Made by a program: the position numbers and the translations under genes. From contig DGSY01000205.1 in NCBI GenBank assembly GCA_002394125.1, positions 1-16,174 on the forward strand: a stretch of DNA of 16,174 nt. Direction: 5' to 3'. Position 1 is the stretch's first letter. Each line of letters starts with the position of its first letter. The notes below the pieces were generated by a model. It was given only the letters and a program-made list of their open reading frames with translations, had not been told where the DNA came from and did no database searches. Shown in pieces: positions 1-6,789 of this stretch. This DNA is from Ruminococcus sp. UBA4350 (GTDB taxonomy: Bacteria; Bacillota; Clostridia; Oscillospirales; Ruminococcaceae).

Positions 1-19
1 TACTATGGCGTTTTTTCTA

Positions 20-48
20 TTGACAATGCAGCAATTCTATGCTATAAT
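20..48 (+). promoter_or_regulatory. Sigma-A type promoter for the SUKH gene
   Basis: TTGACA lies at 20-25 and TATAAT at 43-48, with a 17-base spacer; both hexamers are perfect matches to the housekeeping consensus. Transcription should begin near 55, about 40 bases before the ATG at 97. Function is inferred from the match alone. Confidence 0.85.
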
Positions 49-96
49 TGTTACGAATATAAATCGGAATTTATAGTATGATTGGAGGATACGGTT

Positions 97-540
97 ATGT
101 TCAAATTCTTAAAGGAAGAGATCGACAACAGAGAGAAAAGCGCAGAACGCATTGCCTATCTCGAACAGAAGTACGGTATCATTTTTCCGGATATTCTGAA
201 AGAACTCTATGCCAAAACGGATTGTAATAGTATAAAGATGTGTGAAATCAAAATCGATGAACGCTCCTATGTTGTTGCAAGTCTTGTTACGCTGGAAGAT
301 GGGGATATTGATTTTGAATACGCAGCAGATGACGCTCGTGATGAACCGATGTGCAATTTTGTCCCCTCTGACTGGTATCCGCTTGCGTATGATAATGGCG
401 GCAATTATTATTATTGGAGTGACAAAACACATCAGGTTTATTTCCTCGATAGTGAAGATGTTGACGAGCAAGTGCGTATTTCTGAGAGCATCGAAGCCTT
501 TATTGAATTGCTGAACACTTCTATCTTTGAAGAAGAATAA
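97..540 (+). CDS. SMI1/KNR4 (SUKH) family protein
   Basis: A 147-residue soluble acidic protein with no signal peptide or membrane segment. I chose the ATG at 97 because GGAGG at 84-88 sits 8 bases upstream; an in-frame TTG at 82 would overlap that site. The layout fits the SUKH fold: an N-terminal helix, then a YGIIFPDILKELY segment (about residues 26-38), and a central FVPSDWYPLAYDNGGNYYYW segment (about 89-108) with the aromatic/glycine-rich pattern of the family, then an acidic C-terminal helix. SUKH proteins are often immunity proteins for contact-dependent or polymorphic toxins, but many are orphans and no toxin is visible here. The gene is richer in A+T than its neighbours (74 G/C in three 60-base lines I counted, versus 38 of 60 in a trkA line), which suggests transfer. 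It is a single-gene unit with its own promoter and terminator. The family call is from pattern recognition; the specific role is unknown. Confidence 0.75.
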   Translation: MFKFLKEEIDNREKSAERIAYLEQKYGIIFPDILKELYAKTDCNSIKMCEIKIDERSYVVASLVTLEDGDIDFEYAADDARDEPMCNFVPSDWYPLAYDNGGNYYYWSDKTHQVYFLDSEDVDEQVRISESIEAFIELLNTSIFEEE

Positions 541-584
541 AGCGTTAAATTCTGATTTATTATAGCACCAGTATAAAAAACAAT

Positions 585-617
585 GCCCCGAAGCGCTTTT
601 GTGAAACGCTTCGGGGC
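585..617 (-). terminator. Strong hairpin oriented as a leftward terminator
   Basis: GCCCCGAAGCG at 585-595 is perfectly complementary to 607-617, leaving an 11-base loop. On the + strand no T run follows, but on the - strand the hairpin is followed by ATTG and then six Ts (575-580). No minus-strand gene ends here, so it may block antisense transcription into the SUKH gene or act as one half of a double terminator. Confidence 0.55.
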
Positions 618-634
618 AAAACTTCTATATGAGT

Positions 635-662
635 ACCGGCATAATGCGCCGGTCTTTTTTTT
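635..662 (+). terminator. Intrinsic terminator after the SUKH gene
   Basis: ACCGGC (635-640) pairs with GCCGGT (648-653) around a 7-base loop, followed by C and eight Ts (655-662). It lies just upstream of the ohrR promoter and separates the two units. Confidence 0.8.
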
Positions 663-684
663 GCATAAAAATTTTCTGAACCCC

Positions 685-713
685 TTGACAAACAGGTCAT
701 TTTCGTGTATAAT
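685..713 (+). promoter_or_regulatory. ohrR operon promoter
   Basis: TTGACA at 685-690 and TATAAT at 708-713 with 17 bases between, a perfect consensus. Predicted start is near 720, inside the OhrR-like operator at 715-735, as expected for an autorepressed promoter. The promoter shares its CGTGTATAAT block with the radical SAM promoter at 3775-3803. Confidence 0.88.
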
Positions 714-714
714 G

Positions 715-735
715 ATTGCATACAAGTAAACTGTA
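715..735 (+). promoter_or_regulatory. Probable OhrR operator
   Basis: TACAAGTAAACTGTA (721-735) is an imperfect inverted repeat resembling the Bacillus OhrR operator form TACAATT-AATTGTA. Its arms match at TACA/TGTA and at the inner T/A. The bases just before it (ATTGCATACAA, 715-725) add a second half-site, so paired inverted repeats are possible. It covers the predicted transcription start. Operator assignment is an inference from position, sequence and the identity of the first gene. Confidence 0.65.
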
Positions 736-757
736 CAAAACCAAACAGGAGAATGAC

Positions 758-1201
758 ATGAACGACAAATTCGATGCACTCAAGCTGAAAAATCAGGTAT
801 GCTTCCCGCTCTACGCCTGCTCCAAGGAGCTGATCCGGCAGTACGGCCCCTACCTCAAAAAGCTCAACCTCACCTACACACAGTATATCGTCATGATGGT
901 GCTGTGGGAGCAGGAAACGGTCTCGTCCAGAGCGCTCGCGGCCTGTCTGCATCTGGACTACGGCACACTGACGCCGGTCCTCAAAAAGCTGGAGCACGCG
1001 GGATACCTGACGCGGGAACGCTCCGCGGCGGATGAGCGGCTGCTGACGCTGACGCTGACCGATTCCGGCAGAGCGCTCAAGCAGGATGCTGCCAAAATCC
1101 CGCCCGCCATCGCTGACATCATGGGGCTGACACCCGAGGAATTTCATACATTGTATGTGCTGACCTACAAGGCACTTCTCGCAATGGAATCTAAAGAATA
1201 A
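758..1201 (+). CDS. ohrR: Organic hydroperoxide-sensing MarR-family repressor OhrR
   Basis: A 147-residue winged-helix regulator of the OhrR/MgrA/SarZ type. The start at ATG 758 is set by AGGAG at 747-751; an in-frame TTG at 716 lies inside the operator. The N-terminal stretch KNQVCFPLYACSKELIRQY carries the peroxide-sensing cysteine at position 15, and tyrosines at 19, 29 and 40, the same positions as the sensing Cys15 and its tyrosine partners in Bacillus subtilis OhrR. The DNA-recognition part (LDYGTLTPVLKKLEHAGYL, about 80-98) and the wing motif RSAADERLL follow. An extra Cys21 is present. In the family, oxidation of Cys15 by organic hydroperoxides or hypochlorite releases DNA. It heads an operon with the peroxidase 14 bases downstream, and probably represses its own promoter through 715-735. 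Confidence 0.9.
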   Translation: MNDKFDALKLKNQVCFPLYACSKELIRQYGPYLKKLNLTYTQYIVMMVLWEQETVSSRALAACLHLDYGTLTPVLKKLEHAGYLTRERSAADERLLTLTLTDSGRALKQDAAKIPPAIADIMGLTPEEFHTLYVLTYKALLAMESKE

Positions 1202-1215
1202 CAGGAGGTATCACA

Positions 1216-1764
1216 ATGGCAAGAATCTACGATTTCACGGTGAAGGACAGAGGCGGCGCGTCCGTCAGTCTCGGAGACTACGCAGGCAAGGTTCTGCTGA
1301 TCGTCAACACAGCGACCGGCTGCGGATTCACCCCGCATTATGAGCCGCTCGAAGCGATGTACCGCGATCTGCGCGATAAGGGCTTTGAGATCCTCGATTT
1401 CCCCTGCAATCAGTTTGCAAATCAGGCGCCCGGCAATGACGAAGAAATACACCAGTTCTGCACGATGAAATTCGGCACGGAATTCCCGCAGTTCGCAAAG
1501 ATTGATGTCAACGGTGAAAGCGCCGATCCGCTGTTTGCATATCTCGCGGCCGAGAAGCCGTTTGAGGGCTTCGGCAAGGGACTCAAAAATGCTGCACTGA
1601 ATAAGTTCACTGATATGAACAATAAGAAATTCGGCGACAAGGCCTATATCAAGTGGAATTTCACGAAGTTCCTCGTTGACCGCGAGGGCAATGTGGTCGC
1701 CCGCTTTGAGCCGACGACCGATATGGCCGATGTCCGGAAAGCCGTCGAAGCACTGCTCGGCTGA
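1216..1764 (+). CDS. Glutathione peroxidase family (thiol peroxidase) enzyme
   Basis: A 182-residue cytosolic peroxidase with a thioredoxin fold. AGGAGG at 1203-1208 places the start at 1216. The peroxidatic residue is Cys36 in NTATGCGFTP, so this is a cysteine and not a selenocysteine enzyme. The remaining catalytic residues are Gln70 (in FPCNQFANQAPG) and Trp147-Asn148 (KWNFTKFLV). Cys82 sits where bacterial and plant members carry the resolving cysteine that lets thioredoxin reduce the enzyme; this is a family-based inference. A stretch of about 15-20 residues before KWNF (roughly 115-142) is longer than in compact members of about 160 residues. The expected role is reduction of organic hydroperoxides to alcohols. 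Its place directly behind ohrR means it takes the position usually held by the Ohr peroxidase. Confidence 0.92.
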   Translation: MARIYDFTVKDRGGASVSLGDYAGKVLLIVNTATGCGFTPHYEPLEAMYRDLRDKGFEILDFPCNQFANQAPGNDEEIHQFCTMKFGTEFPQFAKIDVNGESADPLFAYLAAEKPFEGFGKGLKNAALNKFTDMNNKKFGDKAYIKWNFTKFLVDREGNVVARFEPTTDMADVRKAVEALLG

Positions 1765-1782
1765 ACCGCAGGAGGATACGGT

Positions 1783-2580
1783 ATGAAATATCTGAAGCTC
1801 ATCCGCGCCAGACGGAGCGTGCGCACCTTTGACGGCAGACCGCTCACCGACGAGCATCTCGAAAAGCTGCGCGCCTTTGTCCGGACGATCAATAATCCCT
1901 ATGATATTCCCGTCGAATTCTTCTTTCTCGACAAAGCCGCAAACGGTCTTTCCAGTCCGGTCATTTCCGGCGAGACCATGTATGCCGCTGCAAAGGTGAA
2001 GGCCGTCCCGCACAGCGAGGAGGCATTCGGCTATGCGTTTGAGCAGATGATTCTCTATGCGCGGTATCTCGGCATCGGCACGACTCTGATCGGCGGCACG
2101 ATGAACCGTGAAGCATTCGAGACTGCGGTGCTGCGCGAATCCGATGAACGGATGTATCTCGTCACGCCGCTCGGCTATCCCGCCGATAAAATGTCCCTGA
2201 AAGAGACTGCGATGCGGGCGGCGATCCGCGCAGACAAGCGCAAGCCGTTCGATGAGCTTTTCTTTGAGAATGATTTTTCCGCGCCGCTGGAAACCGATGA
2301 TGAAGCGATCCGCGAGGCGCTGGAGGCCGTGCGGCTCGCGCCCTCGGCCGTCAATAAGCAGCCGTGGCGGATCGTAAAATGCGGCAATGCGTTCCATTTC
2401 TACGAGGTACACAGCAAGGGCTATGCGAGCGAGCAGACCGGCGATATGCAGAAGATCGACATGGGTATTGCGCTGGCGCATTTCATGATGATGACAGACT
2501 GCGCATTCTCGGTTTCCGATCCGGGGATCCCTGTCAGCGATGATACGGAATACATCGCGACGGTCACGGTCGGCGCATAA
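1783..2580 (+). CDS. Putative FMN nitroreductase-family protein (TM1586-like, fused two-half form)
   Basis: A 265-residue soluble protein with AGGAGG at 1769-1774, 8 bases before the ATG. It opens with the nitroreductase signature RRSVRTFDGRPL (10-21), where arginines contact FMN phosphate. A second FMN-site signature, APSAVNKQPWRIV (186-198), lies in the C-terminal half, followed by DMGIALAHF. This single-chain arrangement matches the family called putative TM nitroreductase, in which one polypeptide supplies both halves of the usual homodimer. The probable activity is NAD(P)H-dependent flavin reduction of a quinone, nitro or electrophile substrate; the true substrate is unknown. As the third gene of the ohrR operon it may remove secondary products of peroxide damage. 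Transcription should stop at the hairpin at 2593-2623. Confidence 0.82.
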   Translation: MKYLKLIRARRSVRTFDGRPLTDEHLEKLRAFVRTINNPYDIPVEFFFLDKAANGLSSPVISGETMYAAAKVKAVPHSEEAFGYAFEQMILYARYLGIGTTLIGGTMNREAFETAVLRESDERMYLVTPLGYPADKMSLKETAMRAAIRADKRKPFDELFFENDFSAPLETDDEAIREALEAVRLAPSAVNKQPWRIVKCGNAFHFYEVHSKGYASEQTGDMQKIDMGIALAHFMMMTDCAFSVSDPGIPVSDDTEYIATVTVGA

Positions 2581-2592
2581 TATACAAAGAAT

Positions 2593-2623
2593 ACAGCGGA
2601 GACGGGCGATTCGTCTCCGCTGT
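2593..2623. terminator. Bidirectional terminator between convergent genes
   Basis: ACAGCGGAGACG (2593-2604) is perfectly complementary to 2612-2623, with a 7-base loop. T-rich sequence (TTTGTGTTTTATTTT) follows on the + strand; on the - strand a weaker T-containing stretch follows. It lies between the stops of the nitroreductase-like gene and the radical SAM gene, only 7 bases from the latter's stop. Confidence 0.8.
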
Positions 2624-2630
2624 TTGTGTT

Positions 2631-3725
2631 TTATTTTCCTGCGATCAGCCGCTCGACCTGCTCGCGTTTCTCGTACAGCACACAGCCGCCTGCATGGTCA
2701 TCCGCAAGAAGATCACCGCTCCGCAGTGCCGTGAACAGCGGTGAATGCATCGCTTCGAGCAGAGAGGTCTGCTTCACATTCACATCGGAAAACGGCGAGA
2801 ACGGACAGGGCTCCGCGCCGCCGTGCGAATTGATATGGAAGAATCCGCGCCCCGCCGCAACACAGCCGCCGGAGCTTTTCTCATCGCCGGGGAACGAAAT
2901 GAACAGCATCTCTCCATAGGATTCGCGAAGCTTCTGAATCGCATCCTGCAAATATTCCCTCTCCGGATCGGTCGGCGCGAGCGACCTACTCTCCTCTGTC
3001 ACCGGCACATATTCCACAAAGATCACCGCCTTGCAGCCGCGCGCAGAGAGACTGTCGAGGTATTCCCGCGATGTGACCTCCCGGTAATTCTGCTTCGTGA
3101 CCGTCACGGATGCGCCGAAGATCAGACCGCGCTTTTGAAATTCATCCATATTCGCGATCGTCCGGTCATAGATGCCCGCGCCGCGTCTGGCATCGGTCTT
3201 CTCGCGCCCGCCCTCAATGCTCATGATCGGAATGAGATTGCGGCATTTGTCCAGCAGCGCGAAATATTCCTCGTCGATATATGTGCCGTTCGTAAAGATC
3301 GGAAACAGGATATTCTGCTTCTTTCCGGCAGCCCGGATGATATCGCGGCGCAGCATCGGTTCACCGCCGGCAAGCAGGATAAAGCTGATGCCGAGATCGT
3401 CCGCCTCATCGAAGATCCGCGCCCATTCCTCCGCCGTCAGCTGCTTCACGGGCGCTGAATCGACCGTCGCATGATTGCAGCGCGAATAGCAGCCCTCACA
3501 GTGCAGATTGCACTGACTCGTGATGCTCGCGATCAGGAACGGCGGGATATGCTCGCCGCTGTCCTCCGCCTTTCTGCGCTTAGCCGATGCGATCCGGCTT
3601 GCTGCGGCGAATTTCAGCATAAACGCGCTTTCCCTCGGATTTTTGAGCGTCGCTTTCAGAGCGCCCGCGACAATATCCTCCACACCCTCGGTCAGATAGC
3701 TTTGCAGATCAAAATTCTCCTGCAT
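2631..3725 (-). CDS. Radical SAM enzyme with SPASM/Twitch-like C-terminus
   Basis: A 364-residue cytosolic protein. ATG at 3725 has GAGGTGA 5 bases upstream (3731-3737). An N-terminal helical extension of about 60 residues precedes the radical SAM core. The [4Fe-4S] motif CNLHCEGC gives Cys72, Cys76 and Cys79, with an additional Cys83. The SAM-contact motif GGEP is at 120-123 (LLAGGEPMLRRD), and FTNGTYID follows at 144-151. The C-terminal part carries Cys288 (GGCVAAGRGF), Cys307 (AEPCPFSPFSDVNV) and Cys348 (GGCVLYEKRE), in a pattern like SPASM/Twitch domains that hold auxiliary Fe-S clusters, though with fewer cysteines than a full SPASM domain. Such enzymes modify peptides or cofactors, but no precursor peptide gene or partner is adjacent and I cannot name the substrate. 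It is transcribed alone from 3798-3775, a promoter closely resembling that of ohrR, which suggests a peroxide-linked role. Confidence 0.88.
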   Translation of the reverse strand: MQENFDLQSYLTEGVEDIVAGALKATLKNPRESAFMLKFAAASRIASAKRRKAEDSGEHIPPFLIASITSQCNLHCEGCYSRCNHATVDSAPVKQLTAEEWARIFDEADDLGISFILLAGGEPMLRRDIIRAAGKKQNILFPIFTNGTYIDEEYFALLDKCRNLIPIMSIEGGREKTDARRGAGIYDRTIANMDEFQKRGLIFGASVTVTKQNYREVTSREYLDSLSARGCKAVIFVEYVPVTEESRSLAPTDPEREYLQDAIQKLRESYGEMLFISFPGDEKSSGGCVAAGRGFFHINSHGGAEPCPFSPFSDVNVKQTSLLEAMHSPLFTALRSGDLLADDHAGGCVLYEKREQVERLIAGK

Positions 3726-3750
3726 TCAGGTCACCTCTTTCTTTTGATTT

Positions 3751-3773
3751 TGCACGTTTTACTTGTATACAAT
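3751..3773 (-). promoter_or_regulatory. Probable OhrR-type operator of the radical SAM gene
   Basis: On the minus strand TACAAGTAAAACGTGCA (3767-3751) aligns with TACAAGTAAACTGTACA at 721-737 in front of ohrR. The centre also contains the perfect 10-base palindrome TTGTATACAA (3763-3772), which is TTGCATACAA at ohrR. It sits immediately downstream of the -10 box, the same position as at ohrR. Binding by OhrR is inferred, not shown. Confidence 0.55.
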
Positions 3774-3774
3774 T

Positions 3775-3803
3775 ATTATACACGATATGAATGCATTTGT
3801 CAA
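3775..3803 (-). promoter_or_regulatory. Radical SAM gene promoter, twin of the ohrR promoter
   Basis: Read on the minus strand, TTGACA is at 3803-3798 and TATAAT at 3780-3775 with a 17-base spacer, a perfect consensus. The last spacer bases and -10 box (CGTGTATAAT) are identical to those of the ohrR promoter. Transcription should start near 3768, inside the operator-like repeat, about 40 bases before the ATG. Confidence 0.85.
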
Positions 3804-3883
3804 TAGGATATTGCAAATCTCTGAAAAGAAAACTCTGTCGGAGTATGATCTGCCTCTGCCCGTGCAGAAAAAACCTCAGCACA

Positions 3884-3926
3884 AAAAAACCGGAAAGCGC
3901 ACGTTTCCGCCGCTTTCCGGTTTTTT
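3884..3926. terminator. Terminator of the CotH/dockerin gene
   Basis: A perfect 16-base inverted repeat: AAAAAACCGGAAAGCG (3884-3899) pairs with 3911-3926 around an 11-base loop. The GC core is flanked by As on one side and Ts on the other, so it can work in both directions. It lies 20 bases beyond the stop of the minus-strand CotH gene and separates it from the radical SAM promoter. Confidence 0.88.
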
Positions 3927-3946
3927 CAGATGAATTTGCGAAGCGC

Positions 3947-6691
3947 TCATGCCTTGGCGAGATCCTCCGCTTTGATGATCTTTGCCAGGTACTTCAGGAT
4001 CTTCTCGCCGTCATCCGGCTGGATCGCATTGTCATGGGTGACATCGGCATTGGCCTTGCCCTCTGTCGAGATCACGGCCGTCTCATCCTCTACGGCATAC
4101 CGCGCGATCAGGACGACATCATTTACATCGACTTCGCCGCTGCAATCCGCATCGCCCCAGAGGATCTTGTCATCCGGCTGCTGCGGATCTGTCTGCTGCT
4201 GTTCACCCTGCACATAGACAGCTTCGATCGTTACCTCGCCGCCGGCCGGAACGATCACAGCGGAAGCAGTTTTCGCATTGCCCTCGGCAAAGTCCGCGCC
4301 GGTGACCTTCCATTCGGTGAAGGAATAGCCCTCCTTCGGCTCTGCATTCAGCGTCAGCGGGAGATTCTTCGGATAGCTGCCCGACCATGCGCCGTTTTCG
4401 CAGGTCAGCGCCAGCGTGTTGAAATCCACCGTTCCCTGCGCCGCCGGATTGTTCACGGTCACGCGCACGGTCTCGCTGCTGAACTTGTTCCGCGATGCAG
4501 AGACCAGATGCTGTCCGGCTCTCGATGCGCGGTCCTGCCAGAATGTCTTGATCGTATTGAATTCGTTATTGAGTGCGGTATTCGATCCGTCCTGCTGCTG
4601 TCCCGGCTGCTGACCCGGCTGTCCCGGCCAGCCCCAGTCGCCCATGCCGGGGAATGACCATCCGCCGCTGGAGTAAGAGAAGCGCGTATAGGTATCGGCC
4701 ATCGACGGCGTATAGATCTCCTGCAATTCCGACAGCCGCGGCAGAACGCGGTCGGAGCGGTAATTCTCATTGCAGAGATCGAAATATGCGCGGGCGAATG
4801 CCTCACGGAATGCGTCATTCGCATCGAAGAGGCCGAAGAACAGCTTTGAGATCCAGCAGTCTATCCGGCGAAGCGTATCGAATGTGCTGGTGCTGGAATT
4901 GCTCTGATTGTAAAGCCCCTGACCGTATTCGGTATCGAACAGCAGGAAGCGCCATTTGCCGTCTGCGTACTGCTTGGTATCATCGACCGATTCCGTCTTC
5001 CAGAGGGCATAGTTGTTGTCGCCGAAATCATTGTTGCCGAGGAAGATCTCGGTCGCCATATACTGCGTAAAGCTGTCGATATCGACGAGCTTGCAGAAGT
5101 TCTCATAGAATGCCGCATCGCCGAAATTGCCGGAATCCGCGAGCGCTTTCAGTGCTTCGTAATCCGCATAGCCCTGACTGGTGCCGTCCTCCAGCTCGTC
5201 GGTCTTGATCATGCAGACGGAATCCTCCTTGACCTTGTAATGGTCAGCGATGTATTCCTTGCCGATCTTCTCGACGATATTGTATGTACCCCAGAATTCG
5301 CCGTCAATGAACACAACGCATTCTGTCTGCTTCTGCGTGCCGAATGCGCGGTCTGCGACCATTTCCTGATTCAGGCGGTCACGCACCTTCGACTTGTCAT
5401 CGTTGCCGCCGTTGCGCAACACGAGCTTGTCAAAGGAGTCGATCACCTTGCCCTTGATATTTGTCAGATCGCCGTTGAAGAAATCGTATTCCATTTTGCG
5501 GGTGCCGTAATCCAGACGCGCATAGAGCTTAAAGCTCTTCTGCGAGGCGGAACGCGTCGCGCCGCCGTGGATACGGATGCCGATATTCGCATTATAGGCC
5601 GCCTGACCGTTCTCGAACACGGTGATATTCGCCGGTCGCTCCCATTCCTTGCCGGACTGCGTATAGTTTGCCGGCTGTTCCCACGATTGCAGCATACGGT
5701 CAGCAGACGGATCGTTCCGCCAGTCCTCATAGACCTTGCCGCGGACATAGATGCCCTTTTCGTGATCGAACAGATTATCCGGATCGGTGACGAGCGAGAT
5801 CACGCGCATATTCATCACATAATCGCTCTGCGCATAGCCGATGAAATAGGACTTCGTGATGATCTCACTGATATTGCCGTTCGCATCGGCAGCCGCCGCA
5901 CGGACGATCATTGCCTTATCGACCGGATCCGACGGCGCTCTGTAACCATCCGCAATATCCGTGATCGCTGCATACACATTCGCTTCGGATGTCCGGTCAT
6001 AGACGCGGATCGGCTGACTGTAGCGCTCGGATGAGGTCGTCGGATCGCTGCCGTCGAGCGTATAATAGACCGTGCAGCCCTCCGGCGCGGTCAGCGTCAG
6101 CTCAAAGCCGTCGTTATAGAAGCCGCTCTCCTTTGAGAATTCCGGTGCCTTGACCGTAACGGCTGCCTGCTGTGCGGGATTGCCGCTGCCGGGGCTTAAC
6201 TGTGAGAGAATGCCGAACTGCTCGCTGCCGTCCGGAACGCGGCCGTAGGCATTGTCCGATGCGAGCGCAGGCACCTCGACGGTTTCCGCTTCGGCACCGT
6301 CCGCATTGCGCAGCGTCAGCGTTTCACCGTTCTTGGAAAGGCCGAACACCGCGCCCTCCGTGCCTTCCGCCACGCCGCAGTAGATGACATAGAAGCCGTT
6401 CGCGGGAACGGATGTGCCGTCCGGAATGCGGTAGCGTGCCGGATCCGCCGGATCATCGCTCAGCGTCCAGCCGCCGATGCTGACCGGACTGCCGGTCGTG
6501 TTGTAAAGCTCAACATAATCATAGAACTGTCCGTCCGGCGCTGCGAGGGTGGAGTTCTTCGTACAGACCTCGTTGATGACGACTGCCTCCGCCGCGCTGA
6601 CCGCCGGCATTGCGGCTGCGGCGCCGCTGACAGCGAGAAATGCGCCGAGTGCTGCGGCAAATGCGCGCCGTGCATTGTGATACTGTTTCAT
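3947..6691 (-). CDS. Secreted LTD / CotH-kinase protein with C-terminal type I dockerin
   Basis: A 914-residue exported protein. I start it at the ATG at 6691 because AAGGAGG (6698-6704) is 6 bases upstream; an in-frame ATG 21 bases earlier would overlap that site. Domains in order: signal peptide with likely cleavage after VSA (about 33); lamin-tail domain (about 36-160, VVINEV...DYVELYN...GGWTLSD); a chitobiase C-terminal-like beta domain (about 180-280, YYTLDGSDPT); CotH kinase domain (about 290-730) with GGATRSASQKSFKLY, LRNGGNDDKSK and FDTEYGQ (585-591), the expected acidic metal-site region; a divergent InlB-type beta repeat (about 745-828); a Gln/Pro linker; and a dockerin (about 842-905). 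The first dockerin calcium loop reads DADCSGEVDVND and the second ADVTHDNAIQPDD. A Gly/Trp/Pro/Gln-rich insertion interrupts the end of the kinase region (676-702). CotH enzymes phosphorylate protein substrates in spore coats; the target here is unknown. The dockerin implies attachment to a cellulosomal scaffoldin outside the cell. Confidence 0.92.
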   Translation of the reverse strand: MKQYHNARRAFAAALGAFLAVSGAAAAMPAVSAAEAVVINEVCTKNSTLAAPDGQFYDYVELYNTTGSPVSIGGWTLSDDPADPARYRIPDGTSVPANGFYVIYCGVAEGTEGAVFGLSKNGETLTLRNADGAEAETVEVPALASDNAYGRVPDGSEQFGILSQLSPGSGNPAQQAAVTVKAPEFSKESGFYNDGFELTLTAPEGCTVYYTLDGSDPTTSSERYSQPIRVYDRTSEANVYAAITDIADGYRAPSDPVDKAMIVRAAAADANGNISEIITKSYFIGYAQSDYVMNMRVISLVTDPDNLFDHEKGIYVRGKVYEDWRNDPSADRMLQSWEQPANYTQSGKEWERPANITVFENGQAAYNANIGIRIHGGATRSASQKSFKLYARLDYGTRKMEYDFFNGDLTNIKGKVIDSFDKLVLRNGGNDDKSKVRDRLNQEMVADRAFGTQKQTECVVFIDGEFWGTYNIVEKIGKEYIADHYKVKEDSVCMIKTDELEDGTSQGYADYEALKALADSGNFGDAAFYENFCKLVDIDSFTQYMATEIFLGNNDFGDNNYALWKTESVDDTKQYADGKWRFLLFDTEYGQGLYNQSNSSTSTFDTLRRIDCWISKLFFGLFDANDAFREAFARAYFDLCNENYRSDRVLPRLSELQEIYTPSMADTYTRFSYSSGGWSFPGMGDWGWPGQPGQQPGQQQDGSNTALNNEFNTIKTFWQDRASRAGQHLVSASRNKFSSETVRVTVNNPAAQGTVDFNTLALTCENGAWSGSYPKNLPLTLNAEPKEGYSFTEWKVTGADFAEGNAKTASAVIVPAGGEVTIEAVYVQGEQQQTDPQQPDDKILWGDADCSGEVDVNDVVLIARYAVEDETAVISTEGKANADVTHDNAIQPDDGEKILKYLAKIIKAEDLAKA

Positions 6692-6789
6692 GGTAATCCT
6701 CCTTGTTTTCATGACATACGGATGCCCTCTGTTTTATGTCGGGCAAATCGTTCCCCTTATAACACGATTATGCCATAGAAACCTGAAAT

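Noticed and set aside
82..99. TTG at 82 as the start of the SUKH gene
   Set aside because: It would overlap the GGAGG at 84-88, which is correctly spaced for the ATG at 97.
716..760. TTG at 716 as the start of ohrR
   Set aside because: It lies in the operator and before the predicted transcription start; ATG 758 has AGGAG upstream and places the sensing cysteine at position 15.
1165..2481. Long minus-strand open frame opposite the peroxidase and nitroreductase-like genes
   Set aside because: Same antisense shadow effect; no ribosome site or family motif, and the + strand genes are clearly real.
6689..6712. ATG at 6712 as the start of the CotH gene
   Set aside because: The AAGGAGG site lies downstream of it and is correctly spaced for the ATG at 6691, from which a normal signal peptide begins.
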